A stretch of DNA of 64,000 bases from an uncultured Lachnospiraceae bacterium (lineage in GTDB: Bacteria > Bacillota_A > Clostridia > Lachnospirales > Lachnospiraceae), in NCBI GenBank assembly GCA_951801245.1, contig CATOMC010000013.1:1-64000 (forward strand), read 5' to 3'. A program made the translations under genes and the position numbers. The notes beneath the pieces were generated by a model. The model saw only the letters and a program-made list of their open reading frames with translations, was not told the origin of the DNA and made no database searches. Of the stretch, positions 27,426 through 35,442 are shown piece by piece. Every line of letters starts with the position of its first letter. Within the stretch, counting starts at the first letter, position 1.

Positions 27426-28265
27426 ATGCGCATTGACAAAATTATCAACAATAATATCGTTTCCGGCAGGGATCATCAGGGGATAGAGATGGTTGCCATG
27501 GGCAGAGGAATCGGTTTTGCAAAAAGACCGGGGGATGAGATTGATGATAAGGTAGTTGAGAAAATTTTTAAGCTGAATAACATGGACAACAAGGAACACT
27601 TTGAAGAACTACTTGCATCACTCCCGTTAGAACATATCAGACTGTCGGCAGATATTATTACTTATGCCAGGGAGAGTCTGGGACTGGTATTAAACCAGAA
27701 TGTTTATCTGACATTGACGGATCATATCAGTTTTATTTTAAATAAGTTTAATGAGGGTCTGATTTTCAACAATGCTTTGTATGATGAGGTTAAGCTTTTT
27801 TATCCGTTGGAGTATTCGGTTGGCAGATATGCTCTTGAGTTGATCGAGGAGAGAACGGAATGCCGTCTGGATGAGGACGAGGCGGCAAGTATTGCACTGC
27901 ATCTGGTCAACGGAGAAGTCGGTTCCGCCATGAGAACGACTTACACGATGGTCAAGATGATGCGTGAAGTGATGGAATGGATTGAGAAGCAGATACATAT
28001 TCCCAGTGAAAGGACTTATCCGAAAGAACGTCTGATAGCAGATTTGAAGCAGCTTTGCAACAGGCTTGTCACAGAGGTGCCGATGCACGGACGTAAGGAT
28101 GAGGCACTTTATGAGTTTGTGAGAGAGCACTACAAGCAGGAGTATCAGATGATCCATGATATAGATGAGTACATAGACAAAGAATACCACTGCAAAATGA
28201 CAGAAGAGGAGAAGATTCATCTGGTACTCAATGTCAAAAGAATGAGAGATTTATACACATGTTAA
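27426..28265 (+). CDS. PRD-domain transcription antiterminator, BglG/LicT family
   Basis: A 279-residue antiterminator. Residues 1-55 are the RNA-binding CAT domain (MRIDKIINNNIVSGRD, then MGRGIGFAKRPGDEID); two PTS-regulated PRD domains follow (about 70-170 and 175-279), with conserved histidines in LTDHISFIL, IALHLVN and VREHYKQEY. Such proteins are switched by phosphorylation from EIIB and HPr. It sits right behind a matching RAT and before PTS and nag genes, so its inducer is most likely N-acetylglucosamine. Start ATG 27426 is used; an upstream frame extension would run into the terminator. Confidence 0.93.
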   Translation: MRIDKIINNNIVSGRDHQGIEMVAMGRGIGFAKRPGDEIDDKVVEKIFKLNNMDNKEHFEELLASLPLEHIRLSADIITYARESLGLVLNQNVYLTLTDHISFILNKFNEGLIFNNALYDEVKLFYPLEYSVGRYALELIEERTECRLDEDEAASIALHLVNGEVGSAMRTTYTMVKMMREVMEWIEKQIHIPSERTYPKERLIADLKQLCNRLVTEVPMHGRKDEALYEFVREHYKQEYQMIHDIDEYIDKEYHCKMTEEEKIHLVLNVKRMRDLYTC

Positions 28266-28301
28266 TATAAAATTATTTTATGAGGGAAAGGAGGACGGAA
28301 G

Positions 28302-28787
28302 ATGAAAATACTTCAGAACTTATTTGCAAAGGGCGGCACTGTGGTCGGAGCACCGGTGGCAGGCAGCCTGGTCAGCATTAAGGAAGTCAGTGACCCTACT
28401 TTTGGAGAAGAGATTTTAGGAAAAGGGGTTGCGATTATTCCGTCAGCAAATCAGATTTGTGCACCCATAGACGGTAAAGTTGCAACGGTGTTCCCTACCG
28501 GGCATGCTGTGGCGGTTACCGGCCATGATGGGACGGAAGTCCTGATTCATGTAGGACTTGACACTGTGAACCTGAATGGAGAGCACTTTACGATCCATGT
28601 AGAGGCAGATCAGAAAGTGAAGAAGGGAGATCTTCTTCTGGAGGCGGATTTAGAACAGATTAAAGCGGCAGGATATGATGTCATTACACCGGTTGTTATC
28701 TGTAATTCGGATGAATTTACAGAGATTGTGCCAGAGGCGCCTAAAACGGTGGTAGCGGGAGATGATATCTTAAAACTGCGTAAATAA
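28302..28787 (+). CDS. PTS EIIA component, glucose type (Crr-like)
   Basis: A 161-residue free-standing EIIA of the glucose/sucrose superfamily. It carries phosphate from HPr to EIIB. Both active-site histidines are seen: His68 (TGHAVAVTG) and His83 (EVLIHVGLDTV). The start region shows GTVVGAPVAGSLVSI. Because the nearby NagE-like transporter lacks its own IIA domain, this protein probably serves it and perhaps other permeases. Confidence 0.93.
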   Translation: MKILQNLFAKGGTVVGAPVAGSLVSIKEVSDPTFGEEILGKGVAIIPSANQICAPIDGKVATVFPTGHAVAVTGHDGTEVLIHVGLDTVNLNGEHFTIHVEADQKVKKGDLLLEADLEQIKAAGYDVITPVVICNSDEFTEIVPEAPKTVVAGDDILKLRK

Positions 28788-28802
28788 AGGGGGCTGTGTG
28801 TG

Positions 28803-30419
28803 ATGAATCGATATATCGGCAAAAGCGTTCTAAAAGGCGTTGCCGTGGGCAGGATTTTCTGTTATCAGAAGCAGGATTATCACATCGAGAAGACGGAAGT
28901 CGCGGATATTGATGGGGAGTTGGCCCGTGTCAAGGAGGCTATAGAGACTGCGAAAGGACAGTTAACGGCACTTTATGATCAAGCCCTTGCCAATGTGGGT
29001 GAAGATCATGCCATGATCTTTGATATTCACCGGATGATGCTGGAGGACGATGATTATCTGGAAGCCATAGAGCAGACGATCAAAGAGGGCACCAATGCCG
29101 AGTACGCTGTAGAGATGGCTCAGAATCAGTTTTCGGAACTGTTTGCTTCCATGGATGATGATTACATGAAGGCGAGAGCGGTAGATATCAAGGATATCTC
29201 ACAGAGGGTCATCAGAATCCTGATGGGGATACCGGAAGACGGAGTACCGGCAGGAGAGCCTGTCATCCTGGTAGCAGACGATCTGACACCGAGCGAAACT
29301 GTTAAGATGGATAAGAATAAGATTCTTGCTTTTGTGACGGTGCGCGGCTCTTCCAATTCCCATACGGCAATCCTGGCCAGAAGTATGAATCTGCCGGCGT
29401 TAGTCAATACCAAAATGAAACCGTCGGATGACTGGAACGGCAAGATCGGTGTGGTAGACGGATTTAACAATGAGTTTATACTGGAACCGGAGCAGGACAT
29501 TCTCGATGAGATGATCCGCCGCAAGAACCAGTGGGTAGCGGATTTGGCAGCTCTGGAAGAATTAAAGGGTAAGGATAATGTAACAGGCGATGGCAGACGG
29601 ATCGACATATTTGCCAATATTGGCAAGGTAAACGATGCGGCTGCTGTTCTGGAGGCAGATGCCGGCGGAATCGGATTATTCCGAAGTGAATTCCTCTATC
29701 TGGGAAGAGACAGTTTCCCCACGGAGGAGGAGCAGTTTACAAGTTATAAAACCGTACTGGAGAAGTTGGGCGGCAAGAAGGTAGTGATCCGTACACTGGA
29801 TATCGGAGCAGATAAGAAAGTAGATTATTTCCATTTGGATCCGGAAGAGAATCCGGCGCTGGGTTACCGGGCCATCAGAATCTGTCTCGATCGTCCGGAG
29901 ATATTTATAACACAGTTGCGGGCTATATATCGCGCTTCTGCATATGGCAGGGCTTCCATCATGTTCCCGATGATCGTGTCGGTGGAGGAAGTAAGGCGAA
30001 TCAAAGAGATTGTTGAGCAGGTCAAAGGAGAACTGAAGGTAGAAGGCTATCCTATGGGAGAAGTCGAGTTGGGTATTATGGTGGAGACACCGGCGGCGGC
30101 GCTGCTTTCGGAACAACTTGCGAAAGAAGTAGACTTTTTCAGCATTGGAACCAATGACCTGACGCAATATACGCTGGCAGTGGACCGCCAGAATCAAAAA
30201 CTGGAAAGCACATGTAACACCCATCATCTTGCGGTGCTCAAGCTGATCGAGATGACAGTAAAGAACGGGCATAAGGCAGGTATCTGGGTAGGCATTTGCG
30301 GGGAACTGGCAGCAGATACGGATCTGACGAAAGCATTTCTCGATATGGGAGTAGACGAATTAAGTGTATCTCCCTCATCCGTATTAAAAGTGCGTAAGGC
30401 AGTAAGAGATATTACATGA
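28803..30419 (+). CDS. ptsI: PTS Enzyme I (phosphoenolpyruvate-protein phosphotransferase)
   Basis: A 538-residue Enzyme I that moves phosphate from phosphoenolpyruvate to HPr. The phosphorylated histidine is about His187 in VRGSSNSHTAILARS; the PEP-binding barrel has GIGLFRSEFLYLGRD, FPMIVSVEEVRRIK, GIMVETPAAALL, FFSIGTNDLTQYTLAVDR and the catalytic Cys in GICGELAAD. Start is ATG 28803 or the GTG just before it. It is unusual that this general PTS gene sits inside a sugar-specific operon. Confidence 0.96.
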   Translation: MNRYIGKSVLKGVAVGRIFCYQKQDYHIEKTEVADIDGELARVKEAIETAKGQLTALYDQALANVGEDHAMIFDIHRMMLEDDDYLEAIEQTIKEGTNAEYAVEMAQNQFSELFASMDDDYMKARAVDIKDISQRVIRILMGIPEDGVPAGEPVILVADDLTPSETVKMDKNKILAFVTVRGSSNSHTAILARSMNLPALVNTKMKPSDDWNGKIGVVDGFNNEFILEPEQDILDEMIRRKNQWVADLAALEELKGKDNVTGDGRRIDIFANIGKVNDAAAVLEADAGGIGLFRSEFLYLGRDSFPTEEEQFTSYKTVLEKLGGKKVVIRTLDIGADKKVDYFHLDPEENPALGYRAIRICLDRPEIFITQLRAIYRASAYGRASIMFPMIVSVEEVRRIKEIVEQVKGELKVEGYPMGEVELGIMVETPAAALLSEQLAKEVDFFSIGTNDLTQYTLAVDRQNQKLESTCNTHHLAVLKLIEMTVKNGHKAGIWVGICGELAADTDLTKAFLDMGVDELSVSPSSVLKVRKAVRDIT

Positions 30420-30440
30420 AACTGACAAGGAGGTGAAATC

Positions 30441-30698
30441 ATGAAGGAGTTTCGATATGTCATTAAAGATCCGGTAGGGCTTCATGCAAGACCGGCAGGA
30501 CTTCTGGTAAAACATGTGGCAGGTTATAAGTGTAAGGTCACAATAGAATGCGGCGGTAAAAGCGCAGACGCCAAGAAGCTGATTATGCTCATGAGTCTTG
30601 GGGTGAAACAGGGAATGGAAGTTACCTGCAAGCTTGAGGGAGAGGACGAAGCAACAGCAGTAAAAACGCTGGAGAAGTTCTTCCAGGATAATCTGTAA
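30441..30698 (+). CDS. ptsH: HPr phosphocarrier with Lys at the regulatory position 46
   Basis: An 85-residue HPr. The catalytic His15 is in DPVGLHARPAG with Arg17 and Pro18 kept, so PTS transfer should work. At the site where Gram-positive HPr has Ser46 (NAKSIMGVMSLG), this protein reads ADAKKLIMLMSLG, giving Lys46. It cannot therefore be phosphorylated there by HPr kinase or, in that form, signal through CcpA. The neighbouring positions (GGK40, MSLG) align without gaps, so the substitution is real in this sequence. Confidence 0.93.
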   Translation: MKEFRYVIKDPVGLHARPAGLLVKHVAGYKCKVTIECGGKSADAKKLIMLMSLGVKQGMEVTCKLEGEDEATAVKTLEKFFQDNL

Positions 30699-30803
30699 AA
30701 CTACATAAGGAACAGCAGAGTAATACAGTTACAAAGTGTTATACAGTAAATCATTAGTTCTGTGCTGGGGCGGAACTATAAAATTATAAGGGGGTAATGT
30801 TTT

Positions 30804-32273
30804 ATGATGAAATATTTACAAAAACTGGGTAAGTCATTGATGCTTCCCGTTGCATGTCTGCCGATATGCGGTATCCTGATGGGTATCGGATATGCATTAT
30901 GTCCGGCAACCATGCAGGGCGGTGATATGAATGGTTTCCTGAATATGCTGGGATTCTTCCTGGTGAAGGCAGGCGGCGCGCTGATCGATAACATGGCACT
31001 TCTGTTTGTTATCGGTGTAGGTGTTGGTATGTCTGATGATCATGATGGTACAGCAGGTCTTGCAGCATTCGCATCCTGGCTGATGATGACAAACCTGCTT
31101 GCTACAGGTACTGTGACAGCATTGATGCCTTCTGTTGCTGATAATGTTAATAAGACATTGGCATTTAATAAGATTGCCAATCCGTTTATCGGTATTCTTG
31201 CAGGTATTATCGGTGCAACATGCTATAACAAATTTAAAGCAACAAAATTACCGGATTGGCTGTCATTCTTCAGCGGCAAGCGTTGTGTAACAATCATTTC
31301 CGGCGTGGTTTCCATCGTTGCTGCAGCAATTCTGCTGGTTGTATGGCCGATAATCTTCGGCGCACTGATAGCAGTAGGTCAGGGTATCGTTGGTATGGGC
31401 GCAGTTGGTGCAGGTATCTATGCTTTCCTGAACAGACTGTTGATTCCGACAGGTCTGCACCATGCATTGAACAACGTATTCTGGTTTGACACCATTGGTC
31501 TTGGTGACCTCAGTCACTTCTGGGCAGGCGAGACCAGCGCAGACGTAACATGGAGCCTTGGTATGTATATGTCAGGATTCTTCCCTTGTATGATGTTTGG
31601 TATCCCTGGCGCAGCACTGGCAATGGTTCATACAGCAAAAGATAACAAGAAGAAAGTTGCAATCGGTCTGGTAGCTTCTGCAGCAATTTGTTCCTTTGTC
31701 TGCGGTGTTACAGAGCCTTTCGAATTCGGTTTCATGTTCCTGGCACCCGCATTATATCTGATTTATGCATTGTTATACGGTATCTTTACTGTAATCGTAA
31801 CATTGATTGGATTCCGTGCAGGTTTCAGCTTCTCAGCAGGTGCAACAGACCTTGTGTTCTCAGCATCACTGCCTGCAGCACAGAATACATGGATGATCCT
31901 TCCTCTGGGTCTTGCAGCATTTGTCGTATTCTACTTCGTGTTCCGCTTCGCAATTGTGAAGTTTGACTTAAAGACACCTGGTAGAGAAGATGACGATCTG
32001 GAAGCAGAGAAGAAGGCAGTACTTTCCAACAGTGACTTTACAGAAGTTGCATCCATCATTCTGGAAGGTCTTGGCGGTAAAGGAAATGTAACATCTCTTG
32101 ACAACTGTATCACAAGACTTCGTCTGGAGATTAAGGATTACACATTGGTTGATGAGAAGAAGATTAAGTCAGCAGGCGTAGCTGGTGTTATGAGACCTAG
32201 TAAGACAGCCGTTCAGGTTATCGTAGGTACTAAGGTACAGTTTGTGGCTGACGAGATGAAGAAAATGTTATAG
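30804..32273 (+). CDS. nagE: PTS N-acetylglucosamine-type EIICB transporter
   Basis: A 489-residue PTS permease. Residues 1-390 are the membrane EIIC domain (YLQKLGKSLMLPVACLPICGIL, LIPTGLHHALNNVFWF, GVTEPFEFGFMFLAP); residues 410-489 are EIIB with the phosphorylated Cys435 in DNCITRLRLEI. There is no IIA domain. The GLHHALN motif and the following nagB and nagA genes point to N-acetylglucosamine as substrate. Codon usage is more T-rich than neighbours, as expected for high expression. The 105-base gap after ptsH holds no terminator that I can see. Confidence 0.92.
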   Translation: MMKYLQKLGKSLMLPVACLPICGILMGIGYALCPATMQGGDMNGFLNMLGFFLVKAGGALIDNMALLFVIGVGVGMSDDHDGTAGLAAFASWLMMTNLLATGTVTALMPSVADNVNKTLAFNKIANPFIGILAGIIGATCYNKFKATKLPDWLSFFSGKRCVTIISGVVSIVAAAILLVVWPIIFGALIAVGQGIVGMGAVGAGIYAFLNRLLIPTGLHHALNNVFWFDTIGLGDLSHFWAGETSADVTWSLGMYMSGFFPCMMFGIPGAALAMVHTAKDNKKKVAIGLVASAAICSFVCGVTEPFEFGFMFLAPALYLIYALLYGIFTVIVTLIGFRAGFSFSAGATDLVFSASLPAAQNTWMILPLGLAAFVVFYFVFRFAIVKFDLKTPGREDDDLEAEKKAVLSNSDFTEVASIILEGLGGKGNVTSLDNCITRLRLEIKDYTLVDEKKIKSAGVAGVMRPSKTAVQVIVGTKVQFVADEMKKML

Positions 32274-32309
32274 GTATTATTATCGTTTCGTAATACCGAA
32301 ATCCCTGGC

Positions 32310-32341
32310 ATAGCGGAGGCCTTCGGGCCTTCGCTATTATT
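32310..32341 (+). terminator. Terminator-like hairpin after nagE
   Basis: ATAGCGGAGGCC (32310-32321) pairs with GGCCTTCGCTAT (32326-32337), one G-U, with a stable TTCG loop; the T run after it is broken (TATTTC). It probably lowers transcription into nagB rather than stopping it fully. Confidence 0.65.
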
Positions 32342-32425
32342 TCAATATTTGTAAATTACGAGTAGATAATAGTGAAATGTGTTAAAATATTATGAAAAGC
32401 GCCTGAAAAAGGCAGGAGGTATATC

Positions 32426-33157
32426 ATGAAAATAATTAAGGCCAAAGATTACAACGACATGAGCAGGAAAGCAGCCAATATCATATCCGCACAGGTGATC
32501 ATGAAACCGGACTGTGTGCTGGGACTCGCGACCGGATCTACACCAATCGGCACATACGCGCAGTTGGTGGATTGGTATCAGAAGGGAGACCTTGATTTCT
32601 CCAACGTGACGACAGTTAACCTGGATGAATATAAGGGTCTGACCAGAGACAACGACCAGAGTTATTATTACTTTATGAATGACAATTTATTCAGCAAAGT
32701 GAATATTGATCTGAACCGCACATTCCTGCCGGATGGCACGGAACCCGACAGTGAGAAGGCATGCCAGGATTATAACCGTATTATCGCACAGGTAGGCGGT
32801 GTGGATCTGCAGCTTCTGGGATTAGGCCATAACGGGCACATTGGATTTAATGAGCCGGGAACAGCTTTTGAAGCAGAGACACATTGTGTGAATTTGACAG
32901 AATCCACGGTGAAGGCGAACCAAAGATTCTTTGCATCGATGGATGATGTACCGCGTCAGGCGTACACAATGGGAATCAAGACGATCATGCAGGCCAAGAA
33001 GATATTGGTGGTAGTCAGCGGTGAAGACAAGGCCGATATTGTGAAAAAAGCCTTTTTCGGAGAGATTACACCACAGGTGCAGGCTTCCGTTCTGCAGCTT
33101 CACAATGATGTGACCATCGTAGCAGATGAGGCGGCTTTGTCCAAGTTAGAGATATAG
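32426..33157 (+). CDS. nagB: Glucosamine-6-phosphate deaminase
   Basis: A 243-residue deaminase that turns glucosamine 6-phosphate into fructose 6-phosphate and ammonia. Motifs: LGLATGSTPIGTYAQL, VTTVNLDEYKGL, GLGHNGHIGFNEPG (catalytic region), YTMGIKTIMQAKKILVVVSG. The length is that of the family. AGGAGG at 32415-32420 is the ribosome site. It precedes nagA and follows the GlcNAc transporter, completing a pathway into glycolysis. Confidence 0.97.
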   Translation: MKIIKAKDYNDMSRKAANIISAQVIMKPDCVLGLATGSTPIGTYAQLVDWYQKGDLDFSNVTTVNLDEYKGLTRDNDQSYYYFMNDNLFSKVNIDLNRTFLPDGTEPDSEKACQDYNRIIAQVGGVDLQLLGLGHNGHIGFNEPGTAFEAETHCVNLTESTVKANQRFFASMDDVPRQAYTMGIKTIMQAKKILVVVSGEDKADIVKKAFFGEITPQVQASVLQLHNDVTIVADEAALSKLEI

Positions 33158-33184
33158 TTAACGCAGGAAAGGAGAAGAAGTGCC

Positions 33185-34321
33185 ATGATTATTCGTAATG
33201 CCAGTGTATATACGGAAGAGGGACAATTTGTACAGAAGGATATCTATATCAAGGATATGCTTTTTACCGATGTTGCGGCAGAGGCGGAAGATGGAAAGGA
33301 GATTGATGCTTCCGGCTGTGTGGCGATTCCCGGACTTACGGATATACATTTTCATGGCTGTATGGGACATGATTTTTGTGACGGTACAAGAGAGGCGATT
33401 GATGCCATGGCAGCGTATGAGGTATCCATCGGCGTTACCAATATTGTACCGGCTTCCATGACGCTTTCAGAGGACATGCTGCTTGAGATCTGCCGTACGG
33501 CAAAGGCATACAAGGAAGAGGGTGTGCAGGAGAAACGTGCACAGTTCTGGGGAATCAATATGGAAGGACCCTTTGTGTCTACCGCCAAAAAGGGAGCACA
33601 GAATGGAGAGTATATTCATAAACCGGATCTGGAGATGTTCGACAAGTTGAATGAGGCATCCGGGAACTGTGTTAAGTTATTGGATCTTGCGCCGGAAGAA
33701 GAAGGTGCTATGGAGTTGATTGACAAGCGTCATGACCAGGTCGTGATCTCTCTTGCACATACCTGTGCCGATTACGATACTGCCCTCGCGGCATTTCAGA
33801 AAGGTGCCAGTCATGTGACACATCTGTATAATGCCATGAATCCTTATACGCACAGGGCACCGGGGCTGATCGGTGCGGCGGCAGATGAAAAGAAGGTTGA
33901 GGTGGAGTTGATCTGTGATGGCGTGCATATTCATCCGGCGGCTGTCAGAACGACCTTCAAGATGTTTGGAGATGACCGTATCATATTGATCAGTGACAGT
34001 ATGCGTGCAACGGGCTTAGAGGACGGAGATTACACACTTGGCGGTCAGTACGTGAAAGTGACAGGGAATCTGGCTACGTTAAAAGACGGGACGATCGCGG
34101 GATCTGTTACGAATCTGATGGATTGTATGCGGACGGCCGTATTGAAGATGGGAATTCCGTTGGAATCAGCGGTTCGCTGTGCGGCAGTCAATCCGGCGAA
34201 ATCGGTAGGGATTTACGATACCTGCGGCAGCATTACGGCCGGAAAGTACGCAGATGTGGTACTGCTTGACAAGGAAGATTTATCCCTTAAGCAGGTGGTA
34301 TTCAGAGGAAAGGTTCAGTAA
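33185..34321 (+). CDS. nagA: N-acetylglucosamine-6-phosphate deacetylase
   Basis: A 378-residue metal-dependent amidohydrolase that removes acetate from GlcNAc 6-phosphate. It has the metal site DIHFHGCMGHD, the NMEGPFVS glutamate loop, SLAHTCADYDTALAAFQKGASHVTHLYNAM, the CDGVHIHPAAVRTTF segment and the catalytic Asp in LISDSMRATG. It begins 27 bases after nagB. Its stop is two bases from the end of the convergent AraC-type gene. Confidence 0.96.
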   Translation: MIIRNASVYTEEGQFVQKDIYIKDMLFTDVAAEAEDGKEIDASGCVAIPGLTDIHFHGCMGHDFCDGTREAIDAMAAYEVSIGVTNIVPASMTLSEDMLLEICRTAKAYKEEGVQEKRAQFWGINMEGPFVSTAKKGAQNGEYIHKPDLEMFDKLNEASGNCVKLLDLAPEEEGAMELIDKRHDQVVISLAHTCADYDTALAAFQKGASHVTHLYNAMNPYTHRAPGLIGAAADEKKVEVELICDGVHIHPAAVRTTFKMFGDDRIILISDSMRATGLEDGDYTLGGQYVKVTGNLATLKDGTIAGSVTNLMDCMRTAVLKMGIPLESAVRCAAVNPAKSVGIYDTCGSITAGKYADVVLLDKEDLSLKQVVFRGKVQ

Positions 34322-34323
34322 GC

Positions 34324-35196
34324 TTACAGGTTACGTTTGCGATAAGCGATCGGTGAGCATCCCACTCTTTTGATAAATTGTCTGTTAAAGTTGGAGAGGT
34401 TGTTGTAGCCGCATTGATAAGAGATATCTGAAATTTTATAGTGGGTGGTGGAGAGTGCTTCACAGGCGGCATTGATACGAAGCTGTGTCAGATGTTCAAT
34501 GGCGCCGACACCCACAGTTTCCTTGAAACATCGCATAAAATAACTTTTGCTTAAATGAACCAGATTGCAGAGTTGTTCTACCGTGATGTTTTCCTGAAAA
34601 TTTTCGGCCATATATTCAAGAGCGGGGCGGATCAGTTCTTCATATCCGGCTCCGCTGTCTTTTTGCAGAGAGATATATCCACTCTTTTCCAAAAGCCAGA
34701 ACAGTCTGAGCAGTTCGCTTTTTAACAGCAGATCCATATGGGCCGTGTTTGCGTGTATGCAGGCAAATATCTGGTCGGTCAGAGCCTTCATGGAAACATA
34801 GTCTCTGTCGGCAGGCCGGATATGGACAGTGATCTGCGCGTTACCGTTAACAATAGGGCGTATACATTCCACAGCGCTGCGGTCGCCGCTCGTTGCGCCA
34901 AGCAGGGCAGGGCTGAAAACAAGGGCATAATAAACAAGATTGCTGTCCTTGCAGGGATAGGCGGAGTGAAGCATATTGGGCGGCATGATCAGGATATCCC
35001 CCTCGTGCGCTTCAAACTTCTGGTTGCCGCAGATAAACTCTCCATTTCCGGAGTAAATATAATTGAGTTCAAACTCACTGTGCCAGTGCATGGGAACATT
35101 CATGAACGCTTCTGGAATCCAGCATTCATAGTGGCTGTAAGGAATCAGGGTAGTGCTGTGTTTCCTCTTTTCTTCGGTGGCTTTATTTGGTATCAT
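34324..35196 (-). CDS. AraC family regulator with cupin sensor domain
   Basis: A 290-residue AraC-type regulator. Residues 30-110 are a cupin sugar-binding domain (PMHWHSEFELNYIYSGNGEF, EGDILIMPPNMLHSA); residues 190-290 are two helix-turn-helix units (ITVEQLCNLVHLSKSYFMRCFKETVG and ISDISYQCGYNNLSNFNRQFIKRVGCSP). Lying divergently from the GH31 gene with an inverted repeat between them, it probably controls that gene. AGGAGA upstream of the start supports 35196. The inducing sugar is unknown. Confidence 0.92.
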   Translation of the reverse strand: MIPNKATEEKRKHSTTLIPYSHYECWIPEAFMNVPMHWHSEFELNYIYSGNGEFICGNQKFEAHEGDILIMPPNMLHSAYPCKDSNLVYYALVFSPALLGATSGDRSAVECIRPIVNGNAQITVHIRPADRDYVSMKALTDQIFACIHANTAHMDLLLKSELLRLFWLLEKSGYISLQKDSGAGYEELIRPALEYMAENFQENITVEQLCNLVHLSKSYFMRCFKETVGVGAIEHLTQLRINAACEALSTTHYKISDISYQCGYNNLSNFNRQFIKRVGCSPIAYRKRNL

Positions 35197-35318
35197 GGCA
35201 GGTCTCCTGTCTGTCTTATAATAGGTTACTATTCAGGCGTCGCTTAAGCAAATGTGTGAAAAACAACTATAATAGTATAGTATCATAATGTAATAGTATT
35301 TCAATAGAAAAAAGGCGT

Positions 35319-35340
35319 TGATGATAGTATCATATCATCA
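35319..35340 (+). promoter_or_regulatory. Inverted repeat between araC-type gene and GH31 gene
   Basis: TGATGATA (35319-35326) and TATCATCA (35333-35340) form perfect 8-base arms around 6 bases, within a 246-base AT-rich divergent gap. It could be a binding site for the AraC-type regulator or for another dimeric protein. Confidence 0.5.
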
Positions 35341-35442
35341 TAACAACTGTTTTCCATAAGAACCGGAGAGCGGTAAGACGTTTCGTATAGAAGGCAGAGG
35401 GAGACAACTCTATGTACAGACAATTCAGAATGGAGGGTTCGT

